Assembly (NCBI GenBank): GCA_902510495.1
Contig: CABXBX010000002.1
Location: forward strand, 1-49,476
Length of the DNA stretch: 49,476 nucleotides
Reading direction: 5' to 3'
From: an uncultured Pelagibacteraceae bacterium
GTDB lineage: Bacteria; Pseudomonadota; Alphaproteobacteria; Pelagibacterales; Pelagibacteraceae
Shown piece by piece: positions 29,963 through 40,210 of this stretch. Below the pieces are notes generated by a model. That model worked only from the letters and a program-made list of their open reading frames with translations, was not told the origin of the DNA and did no database searches. A program made the translations under genes and the position numbers. How positions within the stretch are numbered: the first letter of the stretch is position 1; every line of letters starts with the position of its first letter.

Positions 29963-30545
29963 GTGATCTTTTAGATAAAATTCTTTGTAAAGTTCTTCTG
30001 TGCATCTTCAGTCTTCTTGCAGTTTCTGAAACGTTTCTGTTACATAATTCAAACACTCTATGAATATGTTCCCATTTAACTCTGTCTGCTGACATTGGAT
30101 TTTCAGGTGGTGCAGCTTTTTTTGCTGGATCAGCAAGAAGAGCTTTTTCTACATCATCGGCATCTGCTGGCTTAGCCAAATAGTCAATTGCACCCTCTTT
30201 GATAGCTGCAACAGCTGTTGGAATATTTCCATAGCCTGTTAACATTATAATTCTACTTTCTGAATTTGAAGATTGAATTTTTTTTACAACCTCTAATCCA
30301 TTCCCATCTGTTAACCTTAAATCAACAACTGCGAATCCTGGTTTTTTTGCTTTTACTGTATCAATTCCTTTTTGCACACTCTCAGCTTGAATCACTTCAA
30401 AACCTTTTTTTTCCATAGCCCTTGCTAATCTTTCTCTAAAGGGATTGTCGTCATCAACAATTAATAAGCATTTATTGGCGAAATCGGCCAAATTTTGTAA
30501 TGGTACTTCGTGTTTCATGAGTTTGATATGGTCATTTTTTTCCAC
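29955..30545 (-). CDS. regA: ActR/RegA/PrrA-family redox response regulator
   Basis: Receiver (LLIVDDDNPFRERLARAM...VVDLRLTDGNGLEVV) plus Fis-type HTH VKWEHIHRVFELCNRNVSETARRLKMHRRTLQRILSKRSP. Confidence 0.92.
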   Translation of the reverse strand: MEKNDHIKLMKHEVPLQNLADFANKCLLIVDDDNPFRERLARAMEKKGFEVIQAESVQKGIDTVKAKKPGFAVVDLRLTDGNGLEVVKKIQSSNSESRIIMLTGYGNIPTAVAAIKEGAIDYLAKPADADDVEKALLADPAKKAAPPENPMSADRVKWEHIHRVFELCNRNVSETARRLKMHRRTLQRILSKRSPK

Positions 30546-30668
30546 AATTCAATAGGTCATTATTTACTTTACATTGAATAACTATTGAATTAATTGCTCG
30601 AATATTAAAGTTTTTTTTAAATAAAAAGACTTTTTTTTTGTTAAATTTTTTTTAGGGGGCATTAAAAA

Positions 30669-31849
30669 ATGCAAAAATTTAAGTCAGTTGAAGAACTAGT
30701 AAATCAACTGAAACCAGATAAACCAGTTTATTGTATAAGAAAGAAATCAATTCTTTCTGCATCAAAATTCTTTCAAAAGAAATTTCCAGGAAAAATTTTG
30801 TACGCTATTAAAACCAATCCTCATCCTGAAGTAATTAAAACACTTTTAAAAAGTGGAATTAATCAATTTGATGTTGCATCAATAGAAGAAATAAAAGCGG
30901 TTCAAAAATTTGATAAAAAAGCAAAATGTTCATTTATGCATACTATTAAAAGTAGAGAAAGTATAAGTGAGGCTTATTTTAAGTTTGGAATTAAGACATT
31001 TGCTTTAGATACTAAAGATGAACTTGTCAAAATTATAGAAAGCACTAGTAATGCAAAAGATCTAGAACTGTTTGTGAGAGTAGCCGTATCAAATGAACAT
31101 GCAGAAATTGATTTATCAAAAAAATTTGGTGCTCTTAATTTAGAAGCTGCTGGATTATTAAGGTTAGTTAAACAACATTCAAAAAAAATAGGCTTAAGTT
31201 TTCATGTTGGCTCACAATGTATGCATCCTATTTCATATGCGAAAGGAATTACAGAAATTGCTAATATTATTAAAAAAACAAAGATTATTCCAGATTATAT
31301 AAATATAGGTGGGGGTTTCCCAACTATCTATCCAGATCTAGTTCCCCCCTCATTGGATAGTTATTTTGATGAAATAAAAAAGGTTTAGAAAATTTAAAAA
31401 TTAATTTACCTGAAATAATTTGTGAACCTGGTAGAGCATTAGTTGCAGAAAGTGGTTCAACAATAGTAAGGGTGAATTTAAGAAAAAAACAAAAACTTTA
31501 TATTAATGATGGAACCTATGGCACACTATTTGATGCAGGGACTCCAAATATTGTTTTTCCATCTAAAATGATAAAAGATAATTCAAATAAAATTATTTCA
31601 AAAAAATTAACTGCATTTGATTTTTATGGACCAACATGTGATAGCATGGATTATATGAAAGGTCCTTTTCTTCTACCAAACAATATTAAAGAAAATGATT
31701 ATATTGAACTTGGTCAGTTAGGATCTTATGGTTTGACATTTAGAACTCAATTTAATGGGTTCTATTCTGATGAAATTTATGAAGTGGAAGATAGTCCAAT
31801 AATGAGCCTTTATGGTAAAGACATTAATAAAGCTACTTTGGTTGCTTAA
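30669..31849 (+). CDS. Group IV (alanine-racemase-fold) PLP decarboxylase, ornithine-decarboxylase type; reading frame interrupted at 31376-31388
   Basis: N-part 30669..31388 has PLP site YAIKTNP, HVGSQ, GGGFP; C-part (31382 onward, other frame) has ICEPGRALVAESG and YGPTCDSMD. The two join by a -1 shift at A_AAA_AAG. Confidence 0.88.
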
Positions 31850-32892
31850 TGTCAAAAGATAAAAATTTAGGTCATAATAGTAAAAAAGATTTTCTAAAAA
31901 AACCTGTCGAACACATAGACATTACTTCTTTTGATTCAAGAAAGATTATTTCTTCTATGGAAAAAATGTCTTTTGTTTCAAGAGAGACTGCAAACGCAGC
32001 TAATATTTACAATGAAATGCTTAAAGACAAAGATTGTACAATTTTTTTAACTTTAGCAGGTTCTACTTCTGCTGCAGGATGTATGAATATTTATAAAGAT
32101 CTTGTTAAATATAACATGGTGGATGCGATAGTTGCTACTGGTGCATCGATAATTGACATGGATTTTTTTGAAGCTTTAGGTTTCAAACATTATCAAGGAT
32201 CTCAATTTCAAGATGATACAGAGCTTAGAAAAAATTACATTGATAGAATATACGATACGTATATTGATGAAGATGAATTGCAGATTTGTGATAAGAAAAT
32301 TTGTGAAATAGCAGATACTTTGGAACCCAGAAGTTATACTTCAAGAGAATTTATTCATGAAATCGGAAAATATTTAAAAAAAAACTCTGTTAAAAAAGAT
32401 TCTCTTATTGAAACTGCATATGATAATAATGTTCCAATATTTTGTCCTGCATTTACAGACTCGAGCGCGGGATTTGGTTTAGTTATACATCAAGAAAAAA
32501 ATCCAAAAAATCATATTACTATAGACTCAATTAAAGAATTTAGAGAATTGACTGAAATAAAAATTAAATCAAGAGGCTCAGGATTGTTTATGATTGGTGG
32601 TGGTGTTCCAAAAAATTTTATTCAAGATACTGTAATATGTGCTGAACTTTTGGGCAAAGAAGTTGAAATGCATAAATATGCAATTCAAATTACTGTTGCA
32701 GATTCAAGAGATGGTGCATGTAGTAGCTCTACATTAAAGGAAGCTAGTTCATGGGGTAAGGTTGATGTAACAAAAGAACAAATGGTATTTGCAGAAGCGA
32801 CTAGCGTATTACCTTTAATTGCTAGTGATGCTTATCATAAAGGCGAATGGAAAAATAGAGATAGAAAAAACTTTACAAAAATTTTTGGATAA
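31849..32892 (+). CDS. Deoxyhypusine synthase-like protein (candidate homospermidine synthase, SpeY-type)
   Basis: LAGSTSAAGCMNIYKDLVKYNMVDAIVATGASIIDMDFFEALG, NVPIFCPAFTDSSAGFGL, RGSGLFMIGGGVPKNFIQD motifs of the DHS family. Confidence 0.9.
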   Translation: MSKDKNLGHNSKKDFLKKPVEHIDITSFDSRKIISSMEKMSFVSRETANAANIYNEMLKDKDCTIFLTLAGSTSAAGCMNIYKDLVKYNMVDAIVATGASIIDMDFFEALGFKHYQGSQFQDDTELRKNYIDRIYDTYIDEDELQICDKKICEIADTLEPRSYTSREFIHEIGKYLKKNSVKKDSLIETAYDNNVPIFCPAFTDSSAGFGLVIHQEKNPKNHITIDSIKEFRELTEIKIKSRGSGLFMIGGGVPKNFIQDTVICAELLGKEVEMHKYAIQITVADSRDGACSSSTLKEASSWGKVDVTKEQMVFAEATSVLPLIASDAYHKGEWKNRDRKNFTKIFG

Positions 32893-32895
32893 AAA

Positions 32896-33771
32896 TTGAA
32901 ATATCTTTCAAATAAAAACGGTTTTCTGGGGATAGATAATAAATTCAGTTTTAAAGAAAAAGTTGTAATTGTACCTTTTGGTTTAGAGAAAACTGTAAGT
33001 TATGGGGGTGGAACAAAAAATGGTCCTAAAGAAATAATTAAAGCATCCCATCAAGTTGAATTATATGATGAGGAATTAAATTGTGAACCATACAAAAAAA
33101 TTGGAATAAAAACTTTAAAACCTTTTAAGATTGACAAGAATATCAATAAAGCGCTAAAAAAAATAGCCTTAGTCAATAAAGAGATTTTAGACAAAAACCT
33201 TTTTCCAATGACATTTGGTGGAGAACATTCAATTACACCAGGCTGTATCGAACCATTCGTCAAAAAACATAAAAAAATATGCCTTTTACACTTTGATGCA
33301 CATGCCGATCTAAGAGATAGTTATAATGGTGAAAAATTTTCACATGCATCAGCAATACGAAGATGTTTAGATCATAATAATGTATCAATAATTTCTTTTG
33401 GAATTAGAAATATTTCAAAAAGTGAAATCCCGTTTTTAGAGAAAAATAAATCTAGAATAAATATTTTTTGGGCAAAAGATAAGGCTCGATGGAATTTAAA
33501 AAAATTTCAAAAATTAATTAAAAATAAAACAGTTTATTTAACTTTTGATGTCGATGGCCTTGACTCAAGTATTATGCCAGCAACAGGAACCCCAGAACCT
33601 GGTGGTTTATTATGGGATGAAACATTGAACATAATTAAGATAGCTGCAAAAAATTCAAATATTGTTGGTGCAGATATAAATGAATTAGCACCAATTAAAG
33701 GTTTTAATTCATATAATTTTTTAGTAGCAAAACTAGCCTATAAAATACTAACCTATAAATATTTATACTAA
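32896..33771 (+). CDS. speB: Agmatinase / ureohydrolase family
   Basis: FGGEHSITPG, HFDAHADLRDSYNGEKFSHASAIRR, TFDVDGLDSSIMPATGTPEPGGL metal ligands; TTG start. Confidence 0.9.
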   Translation: MKYLSNKNGFLGIDNKFSFKEKVVIVPFGLEKTVSYGGGTKNGPKEIIKASHQVELYDEELNCEPYKKIGIKTLKPFKIDKNINKALKKIALVNKEILDKNLFPMTFGGEHSITPGCIEPFVKKHKKICLLHFDAHADLRDSYNGEKFSHASAIRRCLDHNNVSIISFGIRNISKSEIPFLEKNKSRINIFWAKDKARWNLKKFQKLIKNKTVYLTFDVDGLDSSIMPATGTPEPGGLLWDETLNIIKIAAKNSNIVGADINELAPIKGFNSYNFLVAKLAYKILTYKYLY

Positions 33772-33773
33772 AT

Positions 33774-34322
33774 TTATATTGGTTTAAATGTTTTTAATAG
33801 TAATCTGAAAGGAATTAACATTACTAATGCGACAGCTACTTTAACCGCAAGATCACCTAAAGACAACGTCAACCAAGGTACTCCTGTTGCATAAAATGCA
33901 ATTGAAAAAAATAAAAATGTGTCAACAGTTGATCCAAAAATTGAAGAGGTAAGAGGTGCAATAAACCATTCTTTTTTTCTTAGTTTATCAAAAATTTGAA
34001 CATCTAGAAGTTGGGCAACTAAAAAAGCAAATCCAGAACCAATTGCAATTCTAATAGAAATATAGTCAGCAAAATCTGTAGAAAATAATACTGTAAATCC
34101 TATTCCTAAAAAAAAACCAAAATATACTATTTTTCTCGCAACATTTTTACCAAAAGATCTGTTCGCTAAATCTGTTATTAAAAAAGCTATTGGATAACTA
34201 AAAGCACCATAAGTGAGAATTTCACTTAAACCATAATAATTTATAGGAAATTGAACTAGATAATTCGAAGACAAGACTACAACTCCCATCAAAAATGAGA
34301 GAATAAAAAAGGATTTATTCAT
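33774..34322 (-). CDS. Queuosine precursor transporter (VUT/YhhQ family)
   Basis: GAFSYPIAFLITDLANRSFGKNVARKIVYFGF; RIAIGSGFAFLVAQLLDVQIFDKLR. Confidence 0.9.
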   Translation of the reverse strand: MNKSFFILSFLMGVVVLSSNYLVQFPINYYGLSEILTYGAFSYPIAFLITDLANRSFGKNVARKIVYFGFFLGIGFTVLFSTDFADYISIRIAIGSGFAFLVAQLLDVQIFDKLRKKEWFIAPLTSSIFGSTVDTFLFFSIAFYATGVPWLTLSLGDLAVKVAVALVMLIPFRLLLKTFKPI

Positions 34323-34636
34323 TAAGCTGATTTAGATTGTACTGGTTTTTTTTGAAAAGGAGATTTTATTAGTAAATTCTTTTTTAATTTTTTTAATCTA
34401 GAGGATAAATTTTTATTTTTAACCGTTTTTAAAAATTCATCAAAACTACCCTTTTTATCTACAGATCTTACCCCTGCATTACTAACCGTTAATTTCAAAC
34501 TTCTTTTGAGAACCTCACTTGTAAATTTAACTTTCTTTAAATTGGGTAAAAATCTTCTTTTAGTCTTATTATTAGCGTGACTAACATTATGACCCTTAAG
34601 AGGTATTTTACCGGTAAGTTCACATTTTTTTGACAT
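34322..34636 (-). CDS. rpmB: 50S ribosomal protein L28
   Basis: [33 protein letters not shown]. Confidence 0.97.
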   Translation of the reverse strand: MSKKCELTGKIPLKGHNVSHANNKTKRRFLPNLKKVKFTSEVLKRSLKLTVSNAGVRSVDKKGSFDEFLKTVKNKNLSSRLKKLKKNLLIKSPFQKKPVQSKSA

Positions 34637-34648
34637 AATAACAACGTC

Positions 34649-34677
34649 TATATAAAGTGAGATAATGATTGCGTCAA
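34649..34677 (-). promoter_or_regulatory. Sigma-70-type promoter upstream of rpmB
   Basis: On the minus strand: TTGACG, 17-nt spacer, TATATA, about 12 nt before the start codon. Confidence 0.6.
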
Positions 34678-34688
34678 GTTTATATGAT

Positions 34689-35741
34689 TTAAGATGATGT
34701 TTTTTTTCCTATTATTTCACTAAAATTTTTAACACCATCTTTTATTAACAATTCCTTAAGCTCTTTTTTAATCAAGTTTACAATATTTGGACCTCTATAA
34801 ACCATTCCAGTGTAAAGCTGAACATAACTAGCACCAGCCAAAAATTTTTTATAAGCGCTTATTCCTGAATCTACCCCTCCAACTCCTATAATCTTAATTT
34901 TATCCCCAAGAATTCTATAAAATTTATTAATCAAATCTGTAGATTTCTCTTCAATTGGTTTGCCAGATAAACCACCTTTTTGATGTCCTTGAATATCACT
35001 TAAGTTTTCTCTAGTTGAGTCTGATGTATTCGAGATTATTATTGCCTCAATATTATTACTCAAAAGAACATCAGAAATATTAGTTATTTCTTTTTCATTA
35101 ATATCTGGTGAAACTTTTACAACAATAGGAATTTTTGAACTTAGCTTATTCTTTTCATTGTTAATTGCATTCAATAATTCATCTAGTTTTTTTTGATTGT
35201 GAAACTTTCTTAGATCTTCAGTATTAGGTGAGGAAATATTAATTGTAATGTAATCTGCAACTTTGTAAAAAGTTTTAAGACACTCAATATAGTCATTAAG
35301 TCTATCGTTTGTATCTTTATTTGGACCTATGTTTACTCCTAACAAGCCAATTTGCTTATTAGATGAAATTCTATCAAAAATATTTTTTGCACCTAAATTG
35401 TTAAAACCCAATCGATTTATTAAAGCCTCATCTTCAACTAATCTAAATACTCTAGGTTTAGGATTTCCATACTGTTTAAATGGTGTAACTGTACCAACCT
35501 CTACAAAACCAAACCCAAGTTTAAATAAAGAATTATATACCTCAGCATTTTTATCAAAACCAGCTGCTATACCAATGGGGTTTTCTAAATTTTTATCAAA
35601 TAATTTTGTTTGAAATAAAGGATCATTTTTATCTTTATTTAAGACATTAGGTGCAAAATTAAATTTTAAGGACTTAATAGCTAAACCATGAGCTGTCTCA
35701 GGATCTAATTTAAAAATTAAAGATCTTAAATTTGAAAACAT
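34689..35741 (-). CDS. pyrD: Dihydroorotate dehydrogenase (quinone)
   Basis: [66 protein letters not shown]. Confidence 0.97.
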   Translation of the reverse strand: MFSNLRSLIFKLDPETAHGLAIKSLKFNFAPNVLNKDKNDPLFQTKLFDKNLENPIGIAAGFDKNAEVYNSLFKLGFGFVEVGTVTPFKQYGNPKPRVFRLVEDEALINRLGFNNLGAKNIFDRISSNKQIGLLGVNIGPNKDTNDRLNDYIECLKTFYKVADYITINISSPNTEDLRKFHNQKKLDELLNAINNEKNKLSSKIPIVVKVSPDINEKEITNISDVLLSNNIEAIIISNTSDSTRENLSDIQGHQKGGLSGKPIEEKSTDLINKFYRILGDKIKIIGVGGVDSGISAYKKFLAGASYVQLYTGMVYRGPNIVNLIKKELKELLIKDGVKNFSEIIGKKTSS

Positions 35742-37303
35742 TATTTAATTTTATTTTTTATAAGATCTTTAGTTTCTTGAACACCAAAAAAACTTATAAA
35801 AAAACCCATTCGGGGCCCATTTTCCTCCCCAAATACGACTTCATAAATTAATTTAAACCATTCTCTTAGATTTTCAGAATATCCATTTTTCTTCCCTGTT
35901 GAATAAATCAATGTTTGAATATCCTCTGGAGACATATTGTCGTCACATGTTTCTAATGTTTTTACTAGTGCTTCCAATGCTTTTTTTTCTTCTTGATTTG
36001 GAGTTTTATATTGTTTTTTTATTTTTATTACATCGTTAAAATATTTAATTGCATATTCAATTAATTTATCAAAAATTGGATAATCTTTTTCTAATAAATC
36101 TTTTTTGTATTTTTTCACAAATTTCCACAAAAGTTCTTTGTTGCCAGCGTTACTTGTTTCAACAAGATTTAATAACATTGAAAATGACATTATCATTTTC
36201 TCGTCTGGGACCTCACCATTATGAACATGCCATACAGGATTCATTAACAATTGTAATTCATCTTGAGTTTTGGCTTTCTCAATAAATTCTAGATATTCAT
36301 CAACAGCTTTAGGAACTATTTCATTATAAAGTTTTTTTGCCCTTTTTGGATTTTGATACATGTATAACGATAAACTTTCAGGAGATGCATAATCTAACCA
36401 TTGTTCTATGGTAATACCATTTCCTTTTGATTTTGAAATTTTTTCACCTTTTTCATCTAAAAAAAGTTCATATGCAAAACCTGATGGATTTGTTTTTCCA
36501 ATTAATTTAATAATTTTAGTAGATAGTATTGCGCTCTCAATTAAATCTTTACCATACATTTCAAAATCTACATCTAAAGCATACCATCTCATAGCCCAAT
36601 CTACTTTCCACTGTAGTTTGCAATGTCCATCTAAAATACTTGCCTCTAAGTCTCTTCCTTTGTTATCAAATACAATTGTTGATTTTTGTTTATTAATATC
36701 TTTTACAGGAATTTCTAAAACGTGGCCCGTATCAGGACAAATTGGTAAGAATGGGCTATAAGTTTTTTGTCGTTCTTTGCCTAAAGTAGGTAAAATAATT
36801 TTCATTATTCCATTATAGTTTTCTAAGATTATTTGAAGAGTTGAATTAAAATTACCCGATTTATAAAGCTCAGTTGAACTTTTAAAACTATACTTGAAAT
36901 TAAAATTATCTAAAAAATTTTTTAATCTCTCGTTATTATGTTGACCAAAACTATCATATTTTTCAAAAGGATCTGGAACTTGTGTAAGTGGCTTGTGTAA
37001 ATTTTTTTCTAATAATTCTTTTTTTGGAACATTATCTGGCACTTTTCTCAGACCATCCATATCATCTGAAAATGTAATGATTTCAGTTGGAAGATCTGTT
37101 AATTGTTTTAAGGCATTAACCATCATTGAAGTTCTTGCAACTTCTCCAAATGTTCCTATATGAGGCAGGCCACTTGGTCCATAACCTGTTTGTAAAGTTA
37201 TTTTACCTTTTTTCTCTATAAACGATTTTCTTTCTCTTAGCATTTTTTTTGCCTCAACAAATGGCCAAGAGCTTGTTTTTTCTAAATTTTCTTTTTTAAT
37301 CAT
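35741..37303 (-). CDS. lysS: Lysyl-tRNA synthetase, class I
   Basis: LQTGYGPSGLPHIGTFGEVART (HIGH-type) and KISKSKGNGITIEQWL (KMSKS-type). Confidence 0.95.
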   Translation of the reverse strand: MIKKENLEKTSSWPFVEAKKMLRERKSFIEKKGKITLQTGYGPSGLPHIGTFGEVARTSMMVNALKQLTDLPTEIITFSDDMDGLRKVPDNVPKKELLEKNLHKPLTQVPDPFEKYDSFGQHNNERLKNFLDNFNFKYSFKSSTELYKSGNFNSTLQIILENYNGIMKIILPTLGKERQKTYSPFLPICPDTGHVLEIPVKDINKQKSTIVFDNKGRDLEASILDGHCKLQWKVDWAMRWYALDVDFEMYGKDLIESAILSTKIIKLIGKTNPSGFAYELFLDEKGEKISKSKGNGITIEQWLDYASPESLSLYMYQNPKRAKKLYNEIVPKAVDEYLEFIEKAKTQDELQLLMNPVWHVHNGEVPDEKMIMSFSMLLNLVETSNAGNKELLWKFVKKYKKDLLEKDYPIFDKLIEYAIKYFNDVIKIKKQYKTPNQEEKKALEALVKTLETCDDNMSPEDIQTLIYSTGKKNGYSENLREWFKLIYEVVFGEENGPRMGFFISFFGVQETKDLIKNKIK

Positions 37304-37391
37304 GAATTATTCAAATAAAATCTTAAATTTACGAACAACTTAATTCTTATAGAGTTGAAATTTATTTACCATAAAATAATGTTCTTTCAAA

Positions 37392-38831
37392 ATGTCTAAT
37401 TATAAAACAGTTTTTTTTACTCTTGGAATTCTTCAAATAATTCTAGGTATTTTTATGCTTGTTCCTATTATAGCTCAATTTATTTATGGACAGCTAGACT
37501 CATCTTTTTTTGGAGCTTCAATCATAACGATTGTTTTTGGTACTTTATTTTTTTTATCAAATTTAGACCACGAAAAAAAACTTAATTTACAACAAGCATT
37601 TTTATTAACTGCATTGTCATGGTTAAGTATAGCTATTTTTGGTTCTCTTCCTTTTATATTTTCTAATCAGGAGTTTTCGTTAACAAACGCCTTCTTTGAA
37701 AGTATGTCAGGTATAACAACCACCGGCTCAACTATTATTTCAAATTTAGAAAATATGCCAAAAGGTATATTGTTATGGAGAGCTATTCTTCAATGGTTGG
37801 GAGGTATAGGAATAATTGTAATGGCGATTACATTGATGCCAATAATGAATGTTGGAGGAATGCAACTTTTTAAAATATCAAATAATGATTCTTCTGAAAA
37901 AATTCTTCCTAAATCGAAAGAAATAGCATTGAGATTGATTTATATTTATACTGGATTGACCACACTTTGTGCAATTACTTATAATATATTTGGGATGAAT
38001 ATTTTTGATAGTATTACACATTCAATGACCACGGTAGCTACCGGGGGATTCTCTAATTATAATCAATCTATTGGTTTTTTTGATAGTCTGGCAATAGAAA
38101 CTTCGGCTATGATATTTATAGTTTTAGGTAGTATACCATTTATAGTTTATATAAAATTTCTCAGTGGAAATAAATCTATTTTCGCCTCAGATATTCAAAT
38201 TAAAAGTTTTCTAAAAATTATATTAATGTCGATTATAATTTTATCCGCATATCTTGCTATAAAAGACTCAGATTCATTTAGTCTTAGATCTATCCTATTT
38301 AATATTATCTCTATTTTGACAGGGACTGGATATGTGAATGATCAATTTGATAGTTGGGGAAGTTTCCCTTTGGTTTTATTTTTAGGTTTGATGTTCATTG
38401 GAGGTTGTGCAGGCTCAACAACATGTGGAATAAAGATATTTCGTGTTCAAATCCTTTATTCATTTATAACAAATCAACTAAAAAAAATTATCTACCCCAA
38501 AGGAATTTTTGTTTTAAAGTATGATAAAAATCCAATTGATAATAAATTTATAGCTTCAATAATATCGTTCATTTACATGTATTTAGTAATATTTTTTTTA
38601 TTATCAGCTTTATTATCTTTAAGCGGACTCGACTTCCTTACTTCAATTTCAGGTGCAGCAACTTCAATATCAAATGTAGGACCGGGTCTTGGGTCAATAA
38701 TTGGGCCTAATGGAAACTTTTCTTCATTACCTGATGTTTCAAAATGGATTTTAACTGTTGGAATGATTTTAGGAAGACTTGAACTTTTCGCTATTCTTGT
38801 ATTATTTTTACCCTCATTTTGGAGAAATTAA
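37392..38831 (+). CDS. trkH: TrkH family potassium uptake membrane subunit
   Basis: SMSGITTTGSTII, TTVATGGFSNYNQSIGFFDS, IGGCAGSTTCGIKIFR, GMILGRLELFAILVLFLP. Confidence 0.95.
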   Translation: MSNYKTVFFTLGILQIILGIFMLVPIIAQFIYGQLDSSFFGASIITIVFGTLFFLSNLDHEKKLNLQQAFLLTALSWLSIAIFGSLPFIFSNQEFSLTNAFFESMSGITTTGSTIISNLENMPKGILLWRAILQWLGGIGIIVMAITLMPIMNVGGMQLFKISNNDSSEKILPKSKEIALRLIYIYTGLTTLCAITYNIFGMNIFDSITHSMTTVATGGFSNYNQSIGFFDSLAIETSAMIFIVLGSIPFIVYIKFLSGNKSIFASDIQIKSFLKIILMSIIILSAYLAIKDSDSFSLRSILFNIISILTGTGYVNDQFDSWGSFPLVLFLGLMFIGGCAGSTTCGIKIFRVQILYSFITNQLKKIIYPKGIFVLKYDKNPIDNKFIASIISFIYMYLVIFFLLSALLSLSGLDFLTSISGAATSISNVGPGLGSIIGPNGNFSSLPDVSKWILTVGMILGRLELFAILVLFLPSFWRN

Positions 38832-38833
38832 GA

Positions 38834-40210
38834 ATGATAGAAATTAAAAAACAATCTTTATCAGAAACGTTTTCAGTTTATTTTGATAAAAGAATGTTGA
38901 AGATAGCATTACTTGGTGCAATTTCAGGTTTCCCTTGGGTACTAATCGGTAGCAGTCTTAGTTTGTGGTTAAAAGAAGATGGATTGAGTAGATCTACTGT
39001 TGGTTGGGCAGGACTTATATTTGCTGTATATGCATTTAATTATCTCTGGGCTCCTCTTATAGATCGAATTCAAATTCCTTACTTAACCAAAAAAATTGGT
39101 CATAGAAGAGGCTGGATTGTTCTAATGCAATTATTAATTTTAATTTCACTTTTTTTATGGAGTGTAATTGATCCATCAGAAAATTTAGCCTTAGTTATTT
39201 CTGTAGGTTTAATGATTGCAATAGCATCCGCAACTCAAGATATAACAGTTGATGCTTTAAGGATTGAGCAAATTGGAGAAAATGAAAGCAGATCAATGGC
39301 AGCTGGGGCTGCAATGGCAGTTGTTGGGTGGTGGAGTGGATATAAATTAGGAGGAGTGCTATCTTTATTTTCAGCAGAATTTTTAGAAAATGCAGGTTTT
39401 CAAAACTACTGGCAGCTAACCTTTTTGATTTTAGGTATTCTAATTATTTTAATGAATATTGGTCTGATGTTTGTTCATGAAAAAAATGACTTAACAAGGC
39501 AAGAAATACAAAATGAGAATGACAAATTTATCTCTAGTAAATTCAATAAATTAAATATTTTTACACAAACTGTAACCTGGATAAGTGGAACTGTTAGCGG
39601 TCCTATAGTTAGTTTTTTTAAAAAAAATGGCCTTCAAATAGCACTTGGAATTTTAGGATTTGTTTTTTTATTTAAAGTTGGAGAAGCTTTTTTAGGTCGT
39701 ATGTCTATTATATTTTATAAAGAAATAGGTTTCAGCAAGTCAGATATTGCAATTTATTCTAAAACTTTAGGGTGGATAACTACAGTTATTTTTACACTTT
39801 TAGGAGGTCTTTTTGTGATTAGATCTGGGGTTATTAAAGCAATGTTTTTAGCTGGCATACTAATGGCAAGTACTAATCTTTTATTTAGTATCTTGGCCTG
39901 GAGTGATAAATCTGAATTACTTTTTGCTGTTGCAGTAATTTTTGATGACATCGCAGCTGCATTTGCAACTGTTGCATTTGTAGCATTTATTTCATTGTTA
40001 GTTGATAGAACATATACAGCAACTCAATATGCTCTTTTGGCATCTATAGGCACTGCAGGACGAACCACATTAGCTTCTTCCTCTGGAGCCCTTGTTGATT
40101 GGCTAAATGGAGATTGGGGAATATTTTTTATTTTAACTGCTCTGATGGTTGTTCCTTCATTAATAATATTATGGATTTTAAAGAATAAGATAAAAATTTA
40201 TGAAAAGTAA
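38834..40210 (+). CDS. MFS transporter, AmpG-like
   Basis: LGAISGFPWVLIGSSLSLWLKEDGLSRSTVGWAGLIFAVYAFNYLWAPLIDR; listed ORF starts at 38819, but ATG 38834 avoids most of the trkH overlap. Confidence 0.88.
   Translation: MIEIKKQSLSETFSVYFDKRMLKIALLGAISGFPWVLIGSSLSLWLKEDGLSRSTVGWAGLIFAVYAFNYLWAPLIDRIQIPYLTKKIGHRRGWIVLMQLLILISLFLWSVIDPSENLALVISVGLMIAIASATQDITVDALRIEQIGENESRSMAAGAAMAVVGWWSGYKLGGVLSLFSAEFLENAGFQNYWQLTFLILGILIILMNIGLMFVHEKNDLTRQEIQNENDKFISSKFNKLNIFTQTVTWISGTVSGPIVSFFKKNGLQIALGILGFVFLFKVGEAFLGRMSIIFYKEIGFSKSDIAIYSKTLGWITTVIFTLLGGLFVIRSGVIKAMFLAGILMASTNLLFSILAWSDKSELLFAVAVIFDDIAAAFATVAFVAFISLLVDRTYTATQYALLASIGTAGRTTLASSSGALVDWLNGDWGIFFILTALMVVPSLIILWILKNKIKIYEK

Noticed and set aside
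31472-31849. Separate small gene (125 aa) downstream of the decarboxylase
   Set aside because: Same frame is open upstream to the slippery site and encodes the missing decarboxylase C-terminal motifs; it is the second half of one gene.
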